Shown piece after piece: positions 23,976 through 34,300 of a DNA stretch of 64,000 bases; the first letter of the stretch is position 1; each line of letters begins with the position of its first letter. The notes under the pieces were generated by a model. That model was not told where the DNA came from. It searched no databases and saw only the letters and a list, made by a program, of their open reading frames with translations. The DNA is from Amycolatopsis solani (lineage in GTDB: Bacteria; Actinomycetota; Actinomycetes; Mycobacteriales; Pseudonocardiaceae). The DNA is taken from NCBI RefSeq assembly GCF_033441515.1, contig NZ_JAWQJT010000002.1:2170001-2234000 (forward strand). Direction: 5' to 3'. The position numbers were made by a program, and so were the translations under genes.

Positions 23976-24790
23976 TCCGCCGGGTGGGCCGGAACGCGAC
24001 AGCCGCCATCTTCTGCCTCGTGTGGATCTTCCCGGTGTACTGGATGGTGCTCACGGCGTTCAAGCCGGCGGGCAAGATCCTCAGCCCGACGCCGGAGTTC
24101 CTGCCCTTCGACGTCACCTTCGACAACTTCGCCGGCGCCCTCGCGAAGCCGGGGTTCCTCCAGGACCTGCTCAACAGCGTGGTCGTCGTGGTGGCCGTCG
24201 TCGCACTGTCCATAGTGGTCGCCTTCCTCGCCGCTACGGCGCTGACGCGGTTCCGGTTCTTCGGCCGCCGCAGCTTCCTCATCGGGGTGCTGGTGCTGCA
24301 GATGGTCCCGGTGCCCGCGCTGGTCATCCCGCTGTTCCTGAGCCTCAAGAGCGCGCACCTGCTCGACACGCTCTTCGGCTTGGTGCTCACGTACGTCGCG
24401 CTCGTGCTGCCGTTCACCATCTGGACGCTGCGCGGGTTCCTGCACGGCATCCCCGTCGAACTGGAGGAAGCGGCGATGGTCGACGGCGCCACACGCGGGC
24501 GCGTCATGCGCTCGGTCCTGCTGCCGCTCGTGCTGCCCGGGCTGATCGCGACCAGCGTGTTCGCCTTCATCACCGCGTGGAACGACTTCCTGTTCGCCTA
24601 CGTCATCATGAAGGACAGCTCCGGCTACACGCTGCCGGTCTGGCTGGTCTCGTTCAGCACCAGCACGGGCACCGACTACGGCGGCCTCATCGCCGCGTCG
24701 ACGCTGTTCGCGCTGCCCGTCGTCGTCTTCTTCGCGCTCGTGCAGCGCCACCTGGTCGAAGGCATGACCGCGGGCGCGGTGAAGGGCTGA
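23972..24790 (+). CDS. ABC sugar permease, MalG-like (DasC-like)
   Basis: The product has 272 aa from a GTG at 23972 preceded by ggggagga. It has six helices and the EAA motif LEEAAMVDGATRGRVMRSVLLPL. The N-terminus RRVGRNATAAIFCLVWIFPVYWM is the usual first helix of MalG-type subunits. It overlaps both neighbours (4 bp upstream, 1 bp with the GH20 ATG), which indicates tight translational coupling. Confidence 0.88.
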   Translation: MIRRVGRNATAAIFCLVWIFPVYWMVLTAFKPAGKILSPTPEFLPFDVTFDNFAGALAKPGFLQDLLNSVVVVVAVVALSIVVAFLAATALTRFRFFGRRSFLIGVLVLQMVPVPALVIPLFLSLKSAHLLDTLFGLVLTYVALVLPFTIWTLRGFLHGIPVELEEAAMVDGATRGRVMRSVLLPLVLPGLIATSVFAFITAWNDFLFAYVIMKDSSGYTLPVWLVSFSTSTGTDYGGLIAASTLFALPVVVFFALVQRHLVEGMTAGAVKG

Positions 24791-26283
24791 TGGTCATCCC
24801 CCACCCCGCGCGGCTGACCCGCCGCGCCGGTTCCTTCACGCCCGCCGGCGTCCAGGCGGGACCCGGCACGCATGGGCCGGCCCGGCTGCTCGCCGCGTAC
24901 GCGGACCTCCCGCTCGTCCACAGTGGACCCGCCGTCCGGCTCGCGCTGACCCCCGGCTTCGCCCCCGAGGAGTACGCGCTCGACGTCACCCCGGACGCAG
25001 CGGTCCTCACCGCGTCCACCGAAGCGGGCCTGCTCGCCGGGGTGCAGACGGTCCGCCAGCTGCTGCCGCGGCTCGAGTGCCTGACGATCCGCGACGCGCC
25101 CCGGCTGCCGTGGCGCGGGGTCCTGCTCGACGTCGCCCGGCACTTCCTGCCGCTGGCGTTCCTGCGCGAGTTCGTCGATCTCCTGGCGCTGCACAAGTAC
25201 AACGTCCTGCACCTGCACCTGACCGACGACCAGGGCTGGCGGCTCGAGATCGACGGGTGGCCGCGGCTCACCGAGATCGGGGCCTGGCGCACCGAATCGA
25301 TGGTCGGGGCCGCGGGCAGCGGCGTCTTCGACGGCGTGCCCCACGGCGGCTTCTACACCCAGCGCGAACTGCGGGACCTGGTCGCCTTCGCCGCCGGGCG
25401 CGGCGTGCGGATCGTGCCGGAGATCGACCTGCCCGGCCACGTCCGCGCGGCGCTGGCCGCCTACCCCGAGCTGGGCAACCGGCCGGACGTGCGGCTTCCC
25501 GTGTGGACGGAGTGGGGCATCAGCCCGGACATCCTCGGCGTGCACGACGGCGCGTTCGCGTTCTGCCGGGACGTGCTCACCCAGGTCGCGGACGTCTTCC
25601 CGGCGCCGTACCTGCACATCGGCGGCGACGAATGCCCGACGACGCAATGGGAAACCAGCCCGGCCGCCCGGGAAAAGGCCGCCCGGCTCGGGTTGCGCGG
25701 CACCGCCGAGCTCCACCCGTGGTTCCTCGGCGAGCTGCACGGCATCGTCGCCGGGCTCGGCAGGCAGGCGGTGTGCTGGGACGAAACCGGCCACGCCGCG
25801 GGCCGGTTGCCCGCCGAGCTGGTCGTCACCGCGTGGCGCGACGCCGGGCACGGCGCGCTCGCCGTGGCCCGCGGCCACCAGGTCGTGATGGCCCCGCACC
25901 TTTCGACGTACTTCGACTACCGGCAGACCGAAGAACCGGGCGAGCCACCGCGCGAGCCCGTGACGACCCTGGAAGACGTCTACCGCTTCGACCCGCTGGC
26001 CGGCGGCCTCCCGGTCAGCGACGGGACCCGGCCGGGCGTGCTCGGGACGCAGGCCCAGCTGTGGACCGAGCACGCGCCGACGCCCGACCACGTGCGGCAC
26101 CTGGCGTTCCCGCGGCTGTGCGCGCTGGCGGAACGGGCGTGGTCGCCACCGGGGCGCGGTTATGCTGATTTCCACCAGCGGCTGGCCGGGCACCTCACCC
26201 GGCTGCGCGCGCTGGGTGCCCTGCCGAAGGAGCGCGTCCGGTTCGCCGGCGCGGTCCCCGTACCCGAAAAGACGGTGCCTTGA
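24790..26283 (+). CDS. GH20 beta-N-acetylhexosaminidase, cytoplasmic
   Basis: The product has 497 aa with no signal peptide, from the ATG at 24790 (TGATG overlap). An N-terminal GH20b-like domain (about 1-100) precedes the TIM barrel starting at LPWRGVLLDVARHFLP. The catalytic pair D280-E281 lies in HIGGDECP; HLTDDQGWRLEI and WDETGHA are also family marks. It hydrolyses chito-oligosaccharides from the non-reducing end to GlcNAc. The lack of a signal peptide fits cleavage after uptake by the transporter encoded just upstream. Confidence 0.9.
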   Translation: MVIPHPARLTRRAGSFTPAGVQAGPGTHGPARLLAAYADLPLVHSGPAVRLALTPGFAPEEYALDVTPDAAVLTASTEAGLLAGVQTVRQLLPRLECLTIRDAPRLPWRGVLLDVARHFLPLAFLREFVDLLALHKYNVLHLHLTDDQGWRLEIDGWPRLTEIGAWRTESMVGAAGSGVFDGVPHGGFYTQRELRDLVAFAAGRGVRIVPEIDLPGHVRAALAAYPELGNRPDVRLPVWTEWGISPDILGVHDGAFAFCRDVLTQVADVFPAPYLHIGGDECPTTQWETSPAAREKAARLGLRGTAELHPWFLGELHGIVAGLGRQAVCWDETGHAAGRLPAELVVTAWRDAGHGALAVARGHQVVMAPHLSTYFDYRQTEEPGEPPREPVTTLEDVYRFDPLAGGLPVSDGTRPGVLGTQAQLWTEHAPTPDHVRHLAFPRLCALAERAWSPPGRGYADFHQRLAGHLTRLRALGALPKERVRFAGAVPVPEKTVP

Positions 26284-27077
26284 CCGCTGAGCCATCCGGG
26301 GCTTCGCCCCCGGCCGGGGGCTCCGCCACCCGGGGCCCCCGAACCGAAGGTGGCGAGCCGGCGGACCGGCCGCCCACCGTGAAGCGCGACCGCGTCCGGC
26401 GGCACCTGCTGAAGGTGATCGAGAACGCCGGGCCGGGCACCGGCCTGGCTTCCGAACGGGACCTGGCCGCGGAGCTGGGCGTCTCGCGCCCGACCGTCCG
26501 GGCCGCGATCGACGAGCTGACCCGCACCGGCCTGCTGGTGCGCCAGCGCGGCCGCGGCACGTTCACCAGCCCGCAGAAGGTCACCCAGGAACTGGCCACC
26601 GGGCTGGCCGTCCCGCCCGCGGAAGGGCACTGGACCAGCCGGGTCGTCGCGTTCACCACGGCGGGGGCGGCCCGTTCGCTCGCCGCCGAGCTGGAGTGCG
26701 AGCCGGGCACGCCGGTCCTGCGCGTCACCCGGGTCCGGTACGTCGACGAGGAACCGATCGCGATCGAGAGCCTGGCCCTGCCCGCCTCGCTGGTCCCCGG
26801 CTTGCAGCCGGCCGACCTCGAGACCGGCAACTTCTACCGGCTGCTGCGGGAGCGCTTCGGGATCGCCGTGCAGGACGCGGTGCAGACGATCGAGCCCGCG
26901 GTGACCAACCCGGACCAGGCCGAGCTGCTGGAAATCGCGGTGTACGCGCCGATCCTGCACATCGAGCGGCTGACCCGCGACGCAACCGGCCGCGTGGTCG
27001 AACTGACCCGCTCGGTCTACCGGGGCGACCGGTACCGCATCACGTCGAAACTCCGGTTCGACGCCGAGTCCGGTTAG
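26280..27077 (+). CDS. GntR/HutC-type regulator with UTRA domain (DasR-like)
   Basis: The product has 265 aa from a TTG at 26280 (TTGA overlap with GH20); internal starts cannot be excluded because the first 35 residues are low-complexity Pro/Gly. The GntR winged helix spans about 38-105 (LASERDLAAELGVSRPTVRAAI) and the UTRA effector domain about 115-260. DasR-type proteins bind glucosamine-6-phosphate or GlcNAc-6-phosphate through UTRA. As the last gene of the operon it probably represses the dre-like site at 20345. Confidence 0.85.
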   Translation: MTAEPSGASPPAGGSATRGPRTEGGEPADRPPTVKRDRVRRHLLKVIENAGPGTGLASERDLAAELGVSRPTVRAAIDELTRTGLLVRQRGRGTFTSPQKVTQELATGLAVPPAEGHWTSRVVAFTTAGAARSLAAELECEPGTPVLRVTRVRYVDEEPIAIESLALPASLVPGLQPADLETGNFYRLLRERFGIAVQDAVQTIEPAVTNPDQAELLEIAVYAPILHIERLTRDATGRVVELTRSVYRGDRYRITSKLRFDAESG

Positions 27078-27105
27078 CCGCGCATCCGGAAAATAAATCT
27101 TCACC

Positions 27106-27128
27106 GCCCGGCGGAAACCGGGCTTTTT
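27106..27128 (+). terminator. Rho-independent terminator after the chitin operon
   Basis: Stem GCCCGG/CCGGGC with loop CGGAAA, followed by five T residues (27124-27128), 29 bp after the GntR stop. It is one of few canonical T-tract terminators in this window. Confidence 0.8.
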
Positions 27129-27362
27129 AGCGTGCCCTCGTTACCCGGACGAGTGACGGTATGACGACATCCGGGTGAGCGTTCCCCGCGAAGTCCCTCG
27201 TCACGACAGGTGCGCACGATTGCGTGCCGGTCACGAACTGCGCTGTTGGCATCGCCTTTTCGGCGCCCGGGTGAGAGCGCTACAACGCGCCCGAGGTGCC
27301 GCATAGGCTATTTCTTCGGCCGGGAAAACGATTCCCGGAACCGAAAGAATCGAGGACAGTCC

Positions 27363-29756
27363 ATGCGAAGACGCATGCTGGGAGCGTTCCTGCCGCTCGT
27401 GCTCGTGGCGGCGACCGCCGTCCCGCCGCCGGCGGCCGCCGATCCCCCGCCCCCGGTCTCCGCGCTGGCGAAGTCCTTGCGGGGCACCGGATCGCCCGCC
27501 GAGCACGGCGCCACCGCGAACTGGGTCATCGGCTACGAGGACCACGCCACGACCACCGGCGCCGCGACCATCACCGACGCCGTCGGGGCGGGGCAGGCGT
27601 TCCAGTCCGGTTCCCTGCACGTCCCGCCCGGCTGGACCCCGCAGTGGTCCACCGACGGCAGCACGTTCACCGGCACCGAACCGGCGTCCGGCGTGACGGC
27701 CGTGCGCGCCACGAACCCGGACGCCGGGCCCGTCGCGACCCAGCTGTCCGGCGCCCTCACCCCGCCCGTGCAGGCGGTCACCACCGCGACCGGCGGCGAC
27801 GGCTTCTCGCCGATCCTCTACCGCACGCCGGGCGGCGTGCTGCAGGCGTGGAACATCTACCACCACCTCGGCGCGGCCAATCCGAAGGTGGTGTGCACCG
27901 ACCTCGGCACCGGGCAGCGCTGCCCGGGCGGGCCGTGGCCGAAGGTGCTCAACACCGCGCCCGGCCCGCTCGGCACCCTCGGCGCCGGCGACATCGCGAG
28001 CACCATGGTCGAGCAGTACGTGCGCGACCCCGCCGCGCCCGCGAAGGTCTACTACCCCGCCGTGACGGCGACTTCGGTGGGCGTCGGCTGCCTGGACCTG
28101 GCCGCCGGCGCGAACTGCGGCTACTCGGCGCTGGCCGCCGTCGGCGGGTCGCCGCCGGTCAGCAGCATCACCGGGCTCGTCGAGAGCGGTGGCAACGTCT
28201 ACGGCGTCATCAGTTCCGGCGCGGTGGTCTGCTGGACCATCGCCACGCAGAGCGCCTGCGGCGGCCAGCCGTACGCGCCGATCGTGCCGGCCGCCAACCA
28301 GCCCTACGTCTACGGCGCGCTGACCCTGGTGGCGGGCAAGGTGTTCGCGTCCACGTCGAACCCCGGCACCGCGCAGCAGCCGTCGCTGGGCTGCTTCGAC
28401 CCGGCGACGGCCACGGCGTGCGCCGGCTGGGCGTCATCGCGGTCCACGGGACCGGCGGGCAACTACAACTACAACTCCTACACGGCGTTCGGCACGAGCG
28501 GTGCCCCCGTCGGCGCGTGCGCGACGACGACCGGCGGTACCGACGTCACGACGTGCTACGCCCTCGACGGTTCGGCGCTCGCGGCCCCGCCGGGACCGGC
28601 CGCGCTGAGCGGCGGCGTCTACGCCTTCCCGCCGGAAGTCGTCACCGATCCGGGCGGCCACGTGCGCACCTACCTCCCGGTCTGGAACGGCGGCATCGCG
28701 GGCGCGGCGCTCTGCCACGACTGGACGACGGGCGCGGCGTGCGCGGGACTGCCGGCCCTGATCACGCACCCGTCGGCCAACGGCGGGGCCACCCGGGACT
28801 ACGGCTATTCCTACGATCCGCCGTCCGGCTGCCTGATCGGGCTCGGCGACGCGGGCGTGCTGTTCTCCATGGACCCGGCCACCGGTGCCACGCCGTGCGT
28901 CCGGTCCGGCGGGCAGGTGACGCTGAAACCGAGCGACTTCTCTTGCGACGGCGGAAGTCACGTCCAGGGCTACACGGCGGCGCGGCTGACAGGCGTCGAC
29001 CCGGCGAACGTCGACTTCGCCGCGTCGCGGGTCACCGTGACCGACCAGGACGGCGCGGTCGTGCCGACGCCGGGGTTCGCCCCGGACGGCTCGGTGGACC
29101 TCACCGGCGTCTCCGTGGCGGCGCACCAGTCGATCACGGTCACGACCACGCTGGTGCTGCACAGCGCAGCGGGCTTCACCGGCTCGCTCGTGGTCGGCTA
29201 CGCGGGTGACGCGCCGCAGCTGTGCTTCCGCACGACGATCGCGGCGGACTGCGCGGTGTCGTCGGTGGCGAACACCGCCACCGGCACCGACTCGACGGGG
29301 TCGTTCACGTCGAACACGGTGACGCTGCCGGTCGCGCCGGGCGCGTCGTGCACGCCGAAGGTCGAGGTGGAGAAGGAGATCTGCACCTCGGCCACGGCGG
29401 CCAAGTGCGGACCGGGAGGCACCGGGCCGTGGGCGAAACAGGCCGGCGTGGGACTGCTGGGCCTGCTCTTCGCCACGGCGTACTGGCGGATCACCGTGAC
29501 GAACGAGGGTCCGGTCGGGATCACGTCGGCGCAGGTGGTGGACAGCGTGGAACCGTCGTGCCAGACGGGTCCGTTCACCTTGGCGGCCGGGCAGTCGCGG
29601 CAGGTGTACTGCTCGACGTACGCGCTGCTGAGCCTGTTCCCGATCACCAACCAGGCGAAGGTGAGCTACGTGCCGGTGAACGTCCCGCCGGGGACGCCGC
29701 CGTCGCACACGAACTGGTCGTCGGCCAAGGCCTGTTCACTGCTGTGCGTTCTCTAG
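27363..29756 (+). CDS. Large secreted repeat protein with DUF11-like C-terminal domain
   Basis: The product has 797 aa. The ATG at 27363 follows cgaggac and starts a signal peptide (1 to about 27, AAA-DPPPP). Residues about 175-510 contain recurrent disulfide-sized loops of the form C-x-D-x-x-T-G-x-x-C at about 177, 241, 289, 342, 450 and 501 (a looser one near 398). They are spaced 50-60 residues apart, which suggests a beta-propeller (inference). Residues about 665-790 carry a DUF11-like immunoglobulin domain (WRITVTNEGPVGITSAQVVDSV). There is no sortase motif or transmembrane anchor. It is monocistronic and probably a cell-surface or matrix protein. Confidence 0.7.
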   Translation: MRRRMLGAFLPLVLVAATAVPPPAAADPPPPVSALAKSLRGTGSPAEHGATANWVIGYEDHATTTGAATITDAVGAGQAFQSGSLHVPPGWTPQWSTDGSTFTGTEPASGVTAVRATNPDAGPVATQLSGALTPPVQAVTTATGGDGFSPILYRTPGGVLQAWNIYHHLGAANPKVVCTDLGTGQRCPGGPWPKVLNTAPGPLGTLGAGDIASTMVEQYVRDPAAPAKVYYPAVTATSVGVGCLDLAAGANCGYSALAAVGGSPPVSSITGLVESGGNVYGVISSGAVVCWTIATQSACGGQPYAPIVPAANQPYVYGALTLVAGKVFASTSNPGTAQQPSLGCFDPATATACAGWASSRSTGPAGNYNYNSYTAFGTSGAPVGACATTTGGTDVTTCYALDGSALAAPPGPAALSGGVYAFPPEVVTDPGGHVRTYLPVWNGGIAGAALCHDWTTGAACAGLPALITHPSANGGATRDYGYSYDPPSGCLIGLGDAGVLFSMDPATGATPCVRSGGQVTLKPSDFSCDGGSHVQGYTAARLTGVDPANVDFAASRVTVTDQDGAVVPTPGFAPDGSVDLTGVSVAAHQSITVTTTLVLHSAAGFTGSLVVGYAGDAPQLCFRTTIAADCAVSSVANTATGTDSTGSFTSNTVTLPVAPGASCTPKVEVEKEICTSATAAKCGPGGTGPWAKQAGVGLLGLLFATAYWRITVTNEGPVGITSAQVVDSVEPSCQTGPFTLAAGQSRQVYCSTYALLSLFPITNQAKVSYVPVNVPPGTPPSHTNWSSAKACSLLCVL

Positions 29757-30524
29757 GATGACCGGCCGCGGGAGGCGTTCCGGCGCTTCCCGCGGCTTGT
29801 CCTGGCCGACCGCCGGGGCCATCAGGACCGCGCAGAGCGGCACGGCCATCGCGATCGCGGCGAGCACGAACACCGGGAACAGGAAGGAAAACACCTCGAC
29901 GCCGGCCGGGTCGGGGGCGGCCGCGTCCATGTTCATCCGCACCGCGGCCATGCCCGTGTAGTGCATGCCGGTGACCGCCGCGGCCATCACGAAGCCGGCG
30001 AGCAGGCGCAGGGACAGCCGGTCGAGGAAGACCGCGAACCACAGCGCGGCGGTCGCCGCGACCACCGCGATCACCACCGAGAGCGCCACCAGGAGGCCGT
30101 CGTAGCCGAAGTCGCCCTTCACGCGCAGGGCGGACATCCCCGTGTAGTGCATGACGTTGACGGCGAGGCCGGTGATCACGCCGCCGAGCGCGAGCCGCCA
30201 CCAGCCGAACTTCGCGCGGCCGCCGACGACCACGAGCCCGGCGAACACCGCGGCGACCGACAGCAGCGCGGACAGCACCGTGCGGAAGACGTCGTAGCGC
30301 ACCGGCATCCCCGGCGTGCTGAAGCCGAGCATGGCCACGAAGTGCATGAGCCAGATGCCGACGCCGCCGATCGAGATCGCGGCCAGCACGAGCCACCGCA
30401 GGCGGTGCCGGCTGCTCTCGGCGTGGCGGGCCTGCACCGCGCAGGCGAGGCCGAGCGCGCAGCCGACCACCGAGGTCAGGTAGGCGAGCACGAGCAGCCA
30501 GTGCCCGAGCGCGAAGTGTTCCAT
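29736..30524 (-). CDS. MHYT-domain integral membrane sensor
   Basis: The product has 262 aa with seven transmembrane helices. The MHYT repeats appear three times, as LMHFVAML, VMHYTGMSAL and GMHYTGMAAV, with His/Met residues near the outer membrane face proposed to bind copper and sense O2, CO or NO (family knowledge). There is no output domain. It is the last gene of the conservon operon, 12 bp after DUF742, in the place where a CvnD GTPase normally stands. The 3' end overlaps the secreted repeat gene by 21 bp. Confidence 0.85.
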   Translation of the reverse strand: MEHFALGHWLLVLAYLTSVVGCALGLACAVQARHAESSRHRLRWLVLAAISIGGVGIWLMHFVAMLGFSTPGMPVRYDVFRTVLSALLSVAAVFAGLVVVGGRAKFGWWRLALGGVITGLAVNVMHYTGMSALRVKGDFGYDGLLVALSVVIAVVAATAALWFAVFLDRLSLRLLAGFVMAAAVTGMHYTGMAAVRMNMDAAAPDPAGVEVFSFLFPVFVLAAIAMAVPLCAVLMAPAVGQDKPREAPERLPRPVILENAQQ

Positions 30525-30536
30525 GGTCGGTCCTCT

Positions 30537-30917
30537 CTACAGGTCGCGCAGGCCGTGCAGCACGCGTTCCATCAGGTCGTGGCGCTCGTCCCAGCCGGCG
30601 TGCTCGCCGAGGGTGTCGCGGACGATCACCATGCCGTCCTCCATCAGGTCCGAGACGAGCACCCGGACCACCCCCAGCGGCAGCCGCAGCAGCGCGGCGA
30701 CCTCCATCAGCGACCGCGGCCGGAGGCACAGCTCGGTGACCTGGTCGAGCGCGCTGGTCGACTGGTAGCCGGCCGACGCGCGGCCCGCCGCGGTGGTCTC
30801 GACGAGCGCTTCGACCGCGATGGTGACCGACGGCGCCGTCCGCCCTTCGGTCCAGGCGTAGGGGCGGGCCAGCGCCGGACTCCGGCGCGGCTCCCCTTCG
30901 CCCGCGTAGCCGGTCAC
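30537..30917 (-). CDS. DUF742 protein (conservon CvnC-like)
   Basis: The product has 126 aa. The DUF742 core is visible: [10 protein letters not shown] at about 18-27, then [33 protein letters not shown], a winged-helix-like stretch, ending in VLHGLRDL. It overlaps the roadblock gene by 4 bp. In conservons this protein joins the roadblock protein and a GTPase in a membrane-proximal signalling complex. Confidence 0.88.
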   Translation of the reverse strand: MTGYAGEGEPRRSPALARPYAWTEGRTAPSVTIAVEALVETTAAGRASAGYQSTSALDQVTELCLRPRSLMEVAALLRLPLGVVRVLVSDLMEDGMVIVRDTLGEHAGWDERHDLMERVLHGLRDL

Positions 30918-31399
30918 CGCCGGTCCTGGGCCACCGGCATCTCGCGCGCGGGCACGTCGACCTGTCGCCCCACCCGCTCGACCAGCATCGTCATCTCGTA
31001 GCCGACGAGCCCGATGTCGCAGCCGGTGGACGCGAGGACCACGAGGTTCGAGCCGTCACCGACGCTCATCAGCAGCAGGAACCCCTGCTCCATCTCGATG
31101 ACCGACTGGACGACCCGCCCGGCGGTGAACAGCTCCGCGGTCCCGAGCGACAGGCTCGACAACCCGGCGGCGATGGCCGCGAGCTGGTCGGCCCGCTCCC
31201 GGGGAAGCGACTCGTCGGCGGCGACGAGCAACCCGTCGGCGGACACGAGCACCGCGTGCGCGACCCCCGACACGTCCTGGACGAAGCCGTTGACCAGCCA
31301 GTTCAACGTGGCGGTCCGTTCGGGCGCCACCACGGAGCCGGGAAACGCACCCAGCGGTTCGGCCGCGCGCCGCTGGTGCACGTCGGGGAGTTCGGTCAT
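30914..31399 (-). CDS. Roadblock/LC7 protein (conservon CvnB-like)
   Basis: The product has 161 aa from the ATG at 31399, overlapping the kinase stop (ATGA). Residues about 30-120 are a roadblock/LC7 fold ([36 protein letters not shown] split over two strands). Family members modulate small GTPases. A Pro/Ala-rich tail follows ([12 protein letters not shown]). It is the second gene of the conservon. Confidence 0.88.
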   Translation of the reverse strand: MTELPDVHQRRAAEPLGAFPGSVVAPERTATLNWLVNGFVQDVSGVAHAVLVSADGLLVAADESLPRERADQLAAIAAGLSSLSLGTAELFTAGRVVQSVIEMEQGFLLLMSVGDGSNLVVLASTGCDIGLVGYEMTMLVERVGRQVDVPAREMPVAQDRR

Positions 31400-34300
31400 C
31401 GGGGTTCCACTCCGTCCTTTCCGGATTCGTCCGCACGGGCGGCGGTCTGCCGCCGCGCCGCGCGCATGCCCTGGTAGTGCCGGGACAAGCTGTTGCGCAC
31501 GGCGGTGGCATCCCGGAACGCCGCCCCCTCGGCTTCCCGCACCCGAGGCAGGGCGGCCCCGGGAGCGAGCTGCGCCCCGGGCCGCCGGGTGGGCAACCCG
31601 GCGGCACTGAGGTTGTGCACGGCGGCGGGCTGGAGAGCGCTTTCCGCAGCCTGCCGCACTTGGTCGGCGGGGGTGGACCAATCGGCGGACGCCCGGGTGG
31701 CGGGGGCGGGCCTTTCGGCGGAGCGGTCTGCCGGGGAGGCTGCTGCAGGCCACTCGCCGGAGCGGTCGGCGGGTGCGGGCCTTTCGCCGGACCGATCCGC
31801 CGGCGAGGCCGCTGTTGCCGGCCACTCGCCGGAGCGGTCTGCCCGGGCTGCGGGGTCGGCGGGCCGCTTGCCCGAACCGGCATCGGCCACCTGCGCGGCG
31901 CTGCTCGCGTCGCCCGGACCGGGCCGGTCCGCCGCCGAGGTCGCGGGGCGCTCGCCGGCACCGAAGCGATCCGCAAGACCGGCGCTGCCGACCGGCTCGC
32001 CCGACCCGGTGCGATCCGCACGACCGACGCCACCGACCGGCTCGCCCGAGCCAGGCCGATCCGCCGCCCCGGAGCGATCCGCCCGCACGCCGGGCTCCGC
32101 CGGCGAAACCACCGGCCACTCGCCACTTCCCGACCGATCCGCACGGCCAGCCGACTCACCCGAGCCAAGCCGGTCCGCTCCTCCAGCGGCTTCGGCGGCC
32201 GCAACTACCGGCCACTCGCCACTTCCGGTGCGATCCGCACGCCCGGCACCGCCGACTGGCTCACCCGAACCGGACCGATCCGCCCGCGCACCGGACTCCG
32301 CCGCCGGGACCACCGGCCACTCCCCCGTTCCGGACCGATCCGCCCGCGACCCGGTCTCCCCGTCCGGGACCGCCGGCCACTCGCCGCTTCCCTTCCGCAC
32401 CTTGCCGTTCCGCGGGCCGTCCGCCGCGTCCGCCTCCGTGGGCCAGCCGGCGGCCGGCGGGTCCGTGCGGGATGTCCGGCGGGCCACCGGTTTCGCCGAC
32501 GGCTCGGTGAACCAGCTCGTCACCACCTGCTCGAAGATCGGCGTCGACGCCTGCGCCGGGACCACCGCCACCGGGCGGGCATGGCCGTTCTGGCGGGTGG
32601 CTGCTCGGCTGCCGCCGATCGGGCGGGCCAGGTCCGCGATCACCAGGGCGCCCGGTACGTGGACGCTCGCCGTCACGCCCGCGTGGCGGACGCCCGGGGA
32701 CGTTGCGCGGAGGCGGACCGTCACGCCGTGCAGGGCGGCCAGGCGGCCGACCACGAACAGGCCCATGCGGCGGGTCGTCTCCGGGCCGACCGTCGCCGCC
32801 GCGGCGAGGCGGGCGTTGGCCGTCGACAGTTCGTCCGGGGTCATGCCGAGGCCCTGGTCGACCACCTCGATGAGAAGGCCGCCGTCGGCGCCGCGGTCCG
32901 CGGTCAGGGCGACCTTGTGCTCCGGCGGCGAAAAACGCGTCGCGTTTTCCAGCAGTTCAGCCAGGATGTGGACCACGTCCGCGGCCGCCTCCGGCTGGAC
33001 CGAGCCGCGCGGGGCGTTGCCCAGCGCCACGCGGCGGTAGTCCTTGACCTCCGACGTCGCCGCGCGCAGCAGGTCGCGCGTCGGCACCGGTTCGCGGCCG
33101 TGGCGGACCGGGCGGCCGCCGGCCAGGACGTGCAGGTTTTCGCCGTTGCGGCGCAGCCGGGTGGCGATGTGGTCGATGCGGAACAGCTCGTCCAGCCGCC
33201 GCGGGTCCTGCTCGCCCGACTCGAGGTCCTCGATGATCGTCAGCTGCTGCTCCACCAGCGACTGGCTCCGCCGCGACAGCGTCATGAACATTTCGCTGAC
33301 CTGCTTGCGGAGGTCGGCCTGCTCGACCGCCAGCCGCACGGCCTCGCGGTGCATGTCGTCGAACGCGCTGGCCAGCTGGCCGATCTCCTCGTTCGTCCGG
33401 ATGCCGACCTCGGGCACCGCGCGCCAGTCGACCTCCGTGCCGTCGCGGACCTGCCGGACGGTTTCCGGGAGCGCCTCGTTCGCCGCGTGCAGCGCCGCCG
33501 CCCGCAGCCGGCGCACCGGCGTGACCAGCGAACGCACCACCAGCAGGGCGATGGCGAGTGCGCCGAGCAGCGCGCCGAGCACCAGCGCGGTGTCGCGCAG
33601 CGAGTCCGACCGGGCGTCGTCGGCGGCCGCCGAGACGTCCGAAGCCAGCTTCGCCGCGACGTCGTTCAGCACGGCCGTCACGCCCGTTGTCTCCGCAGCG
33701 ATCGAGGAAAGCGACGCCGCGGTGGGGTCGAGCCGGTCTTCGGCGCCCGCCGTCGCGGCCTTGAACCGCGCCAGCAGCGCACCGGTCAGCTGGTGTTCGG
33801 CCTGCTCGGCGAGCACTTCCTGCTCGGCGGCGGTCTGCACGGCGGCGGGGCGGAGCGACGCGTCGTCGGGGCTGTTCAGCGCCGCCCGCGCGTACGTCTC
33901 CTCGGTCGCGAGCTCGGCGCGCAGGTGCACCAGCAGCCGGGCGACCTCCGCGGTGCCGGCGACGTCGGCCGGGACGATCTCGGGCACGAGGTCGCCGAGC
34001 GTGGCGATGATGTCGTTGTAGCCGGTGGCTTTCGTGCGGGTGTCGCCGTTGGCGGCGCCGGCCGCCCGGATGCCGGAAAGCTTGCCCAGCGCGGTGTTCA
34101 GCGCGCGGCCGCTGTCCCCGGGCAGCGGCGAGAACCCGGTGTCGCGCTGGATCGCGGCCACCTTCGCGTCCACCGCGGCGGTGACCGCGCTCGGCGCCCC
34201 GGCCGGGACGGCCACCGCGGCGACCATCTCCTGACCCAGCGACTCCGTGAGGCTGACCGTGTCGTGCAGCACGGGCAGCCGGTCGCGCGCCGCGCTCAGC

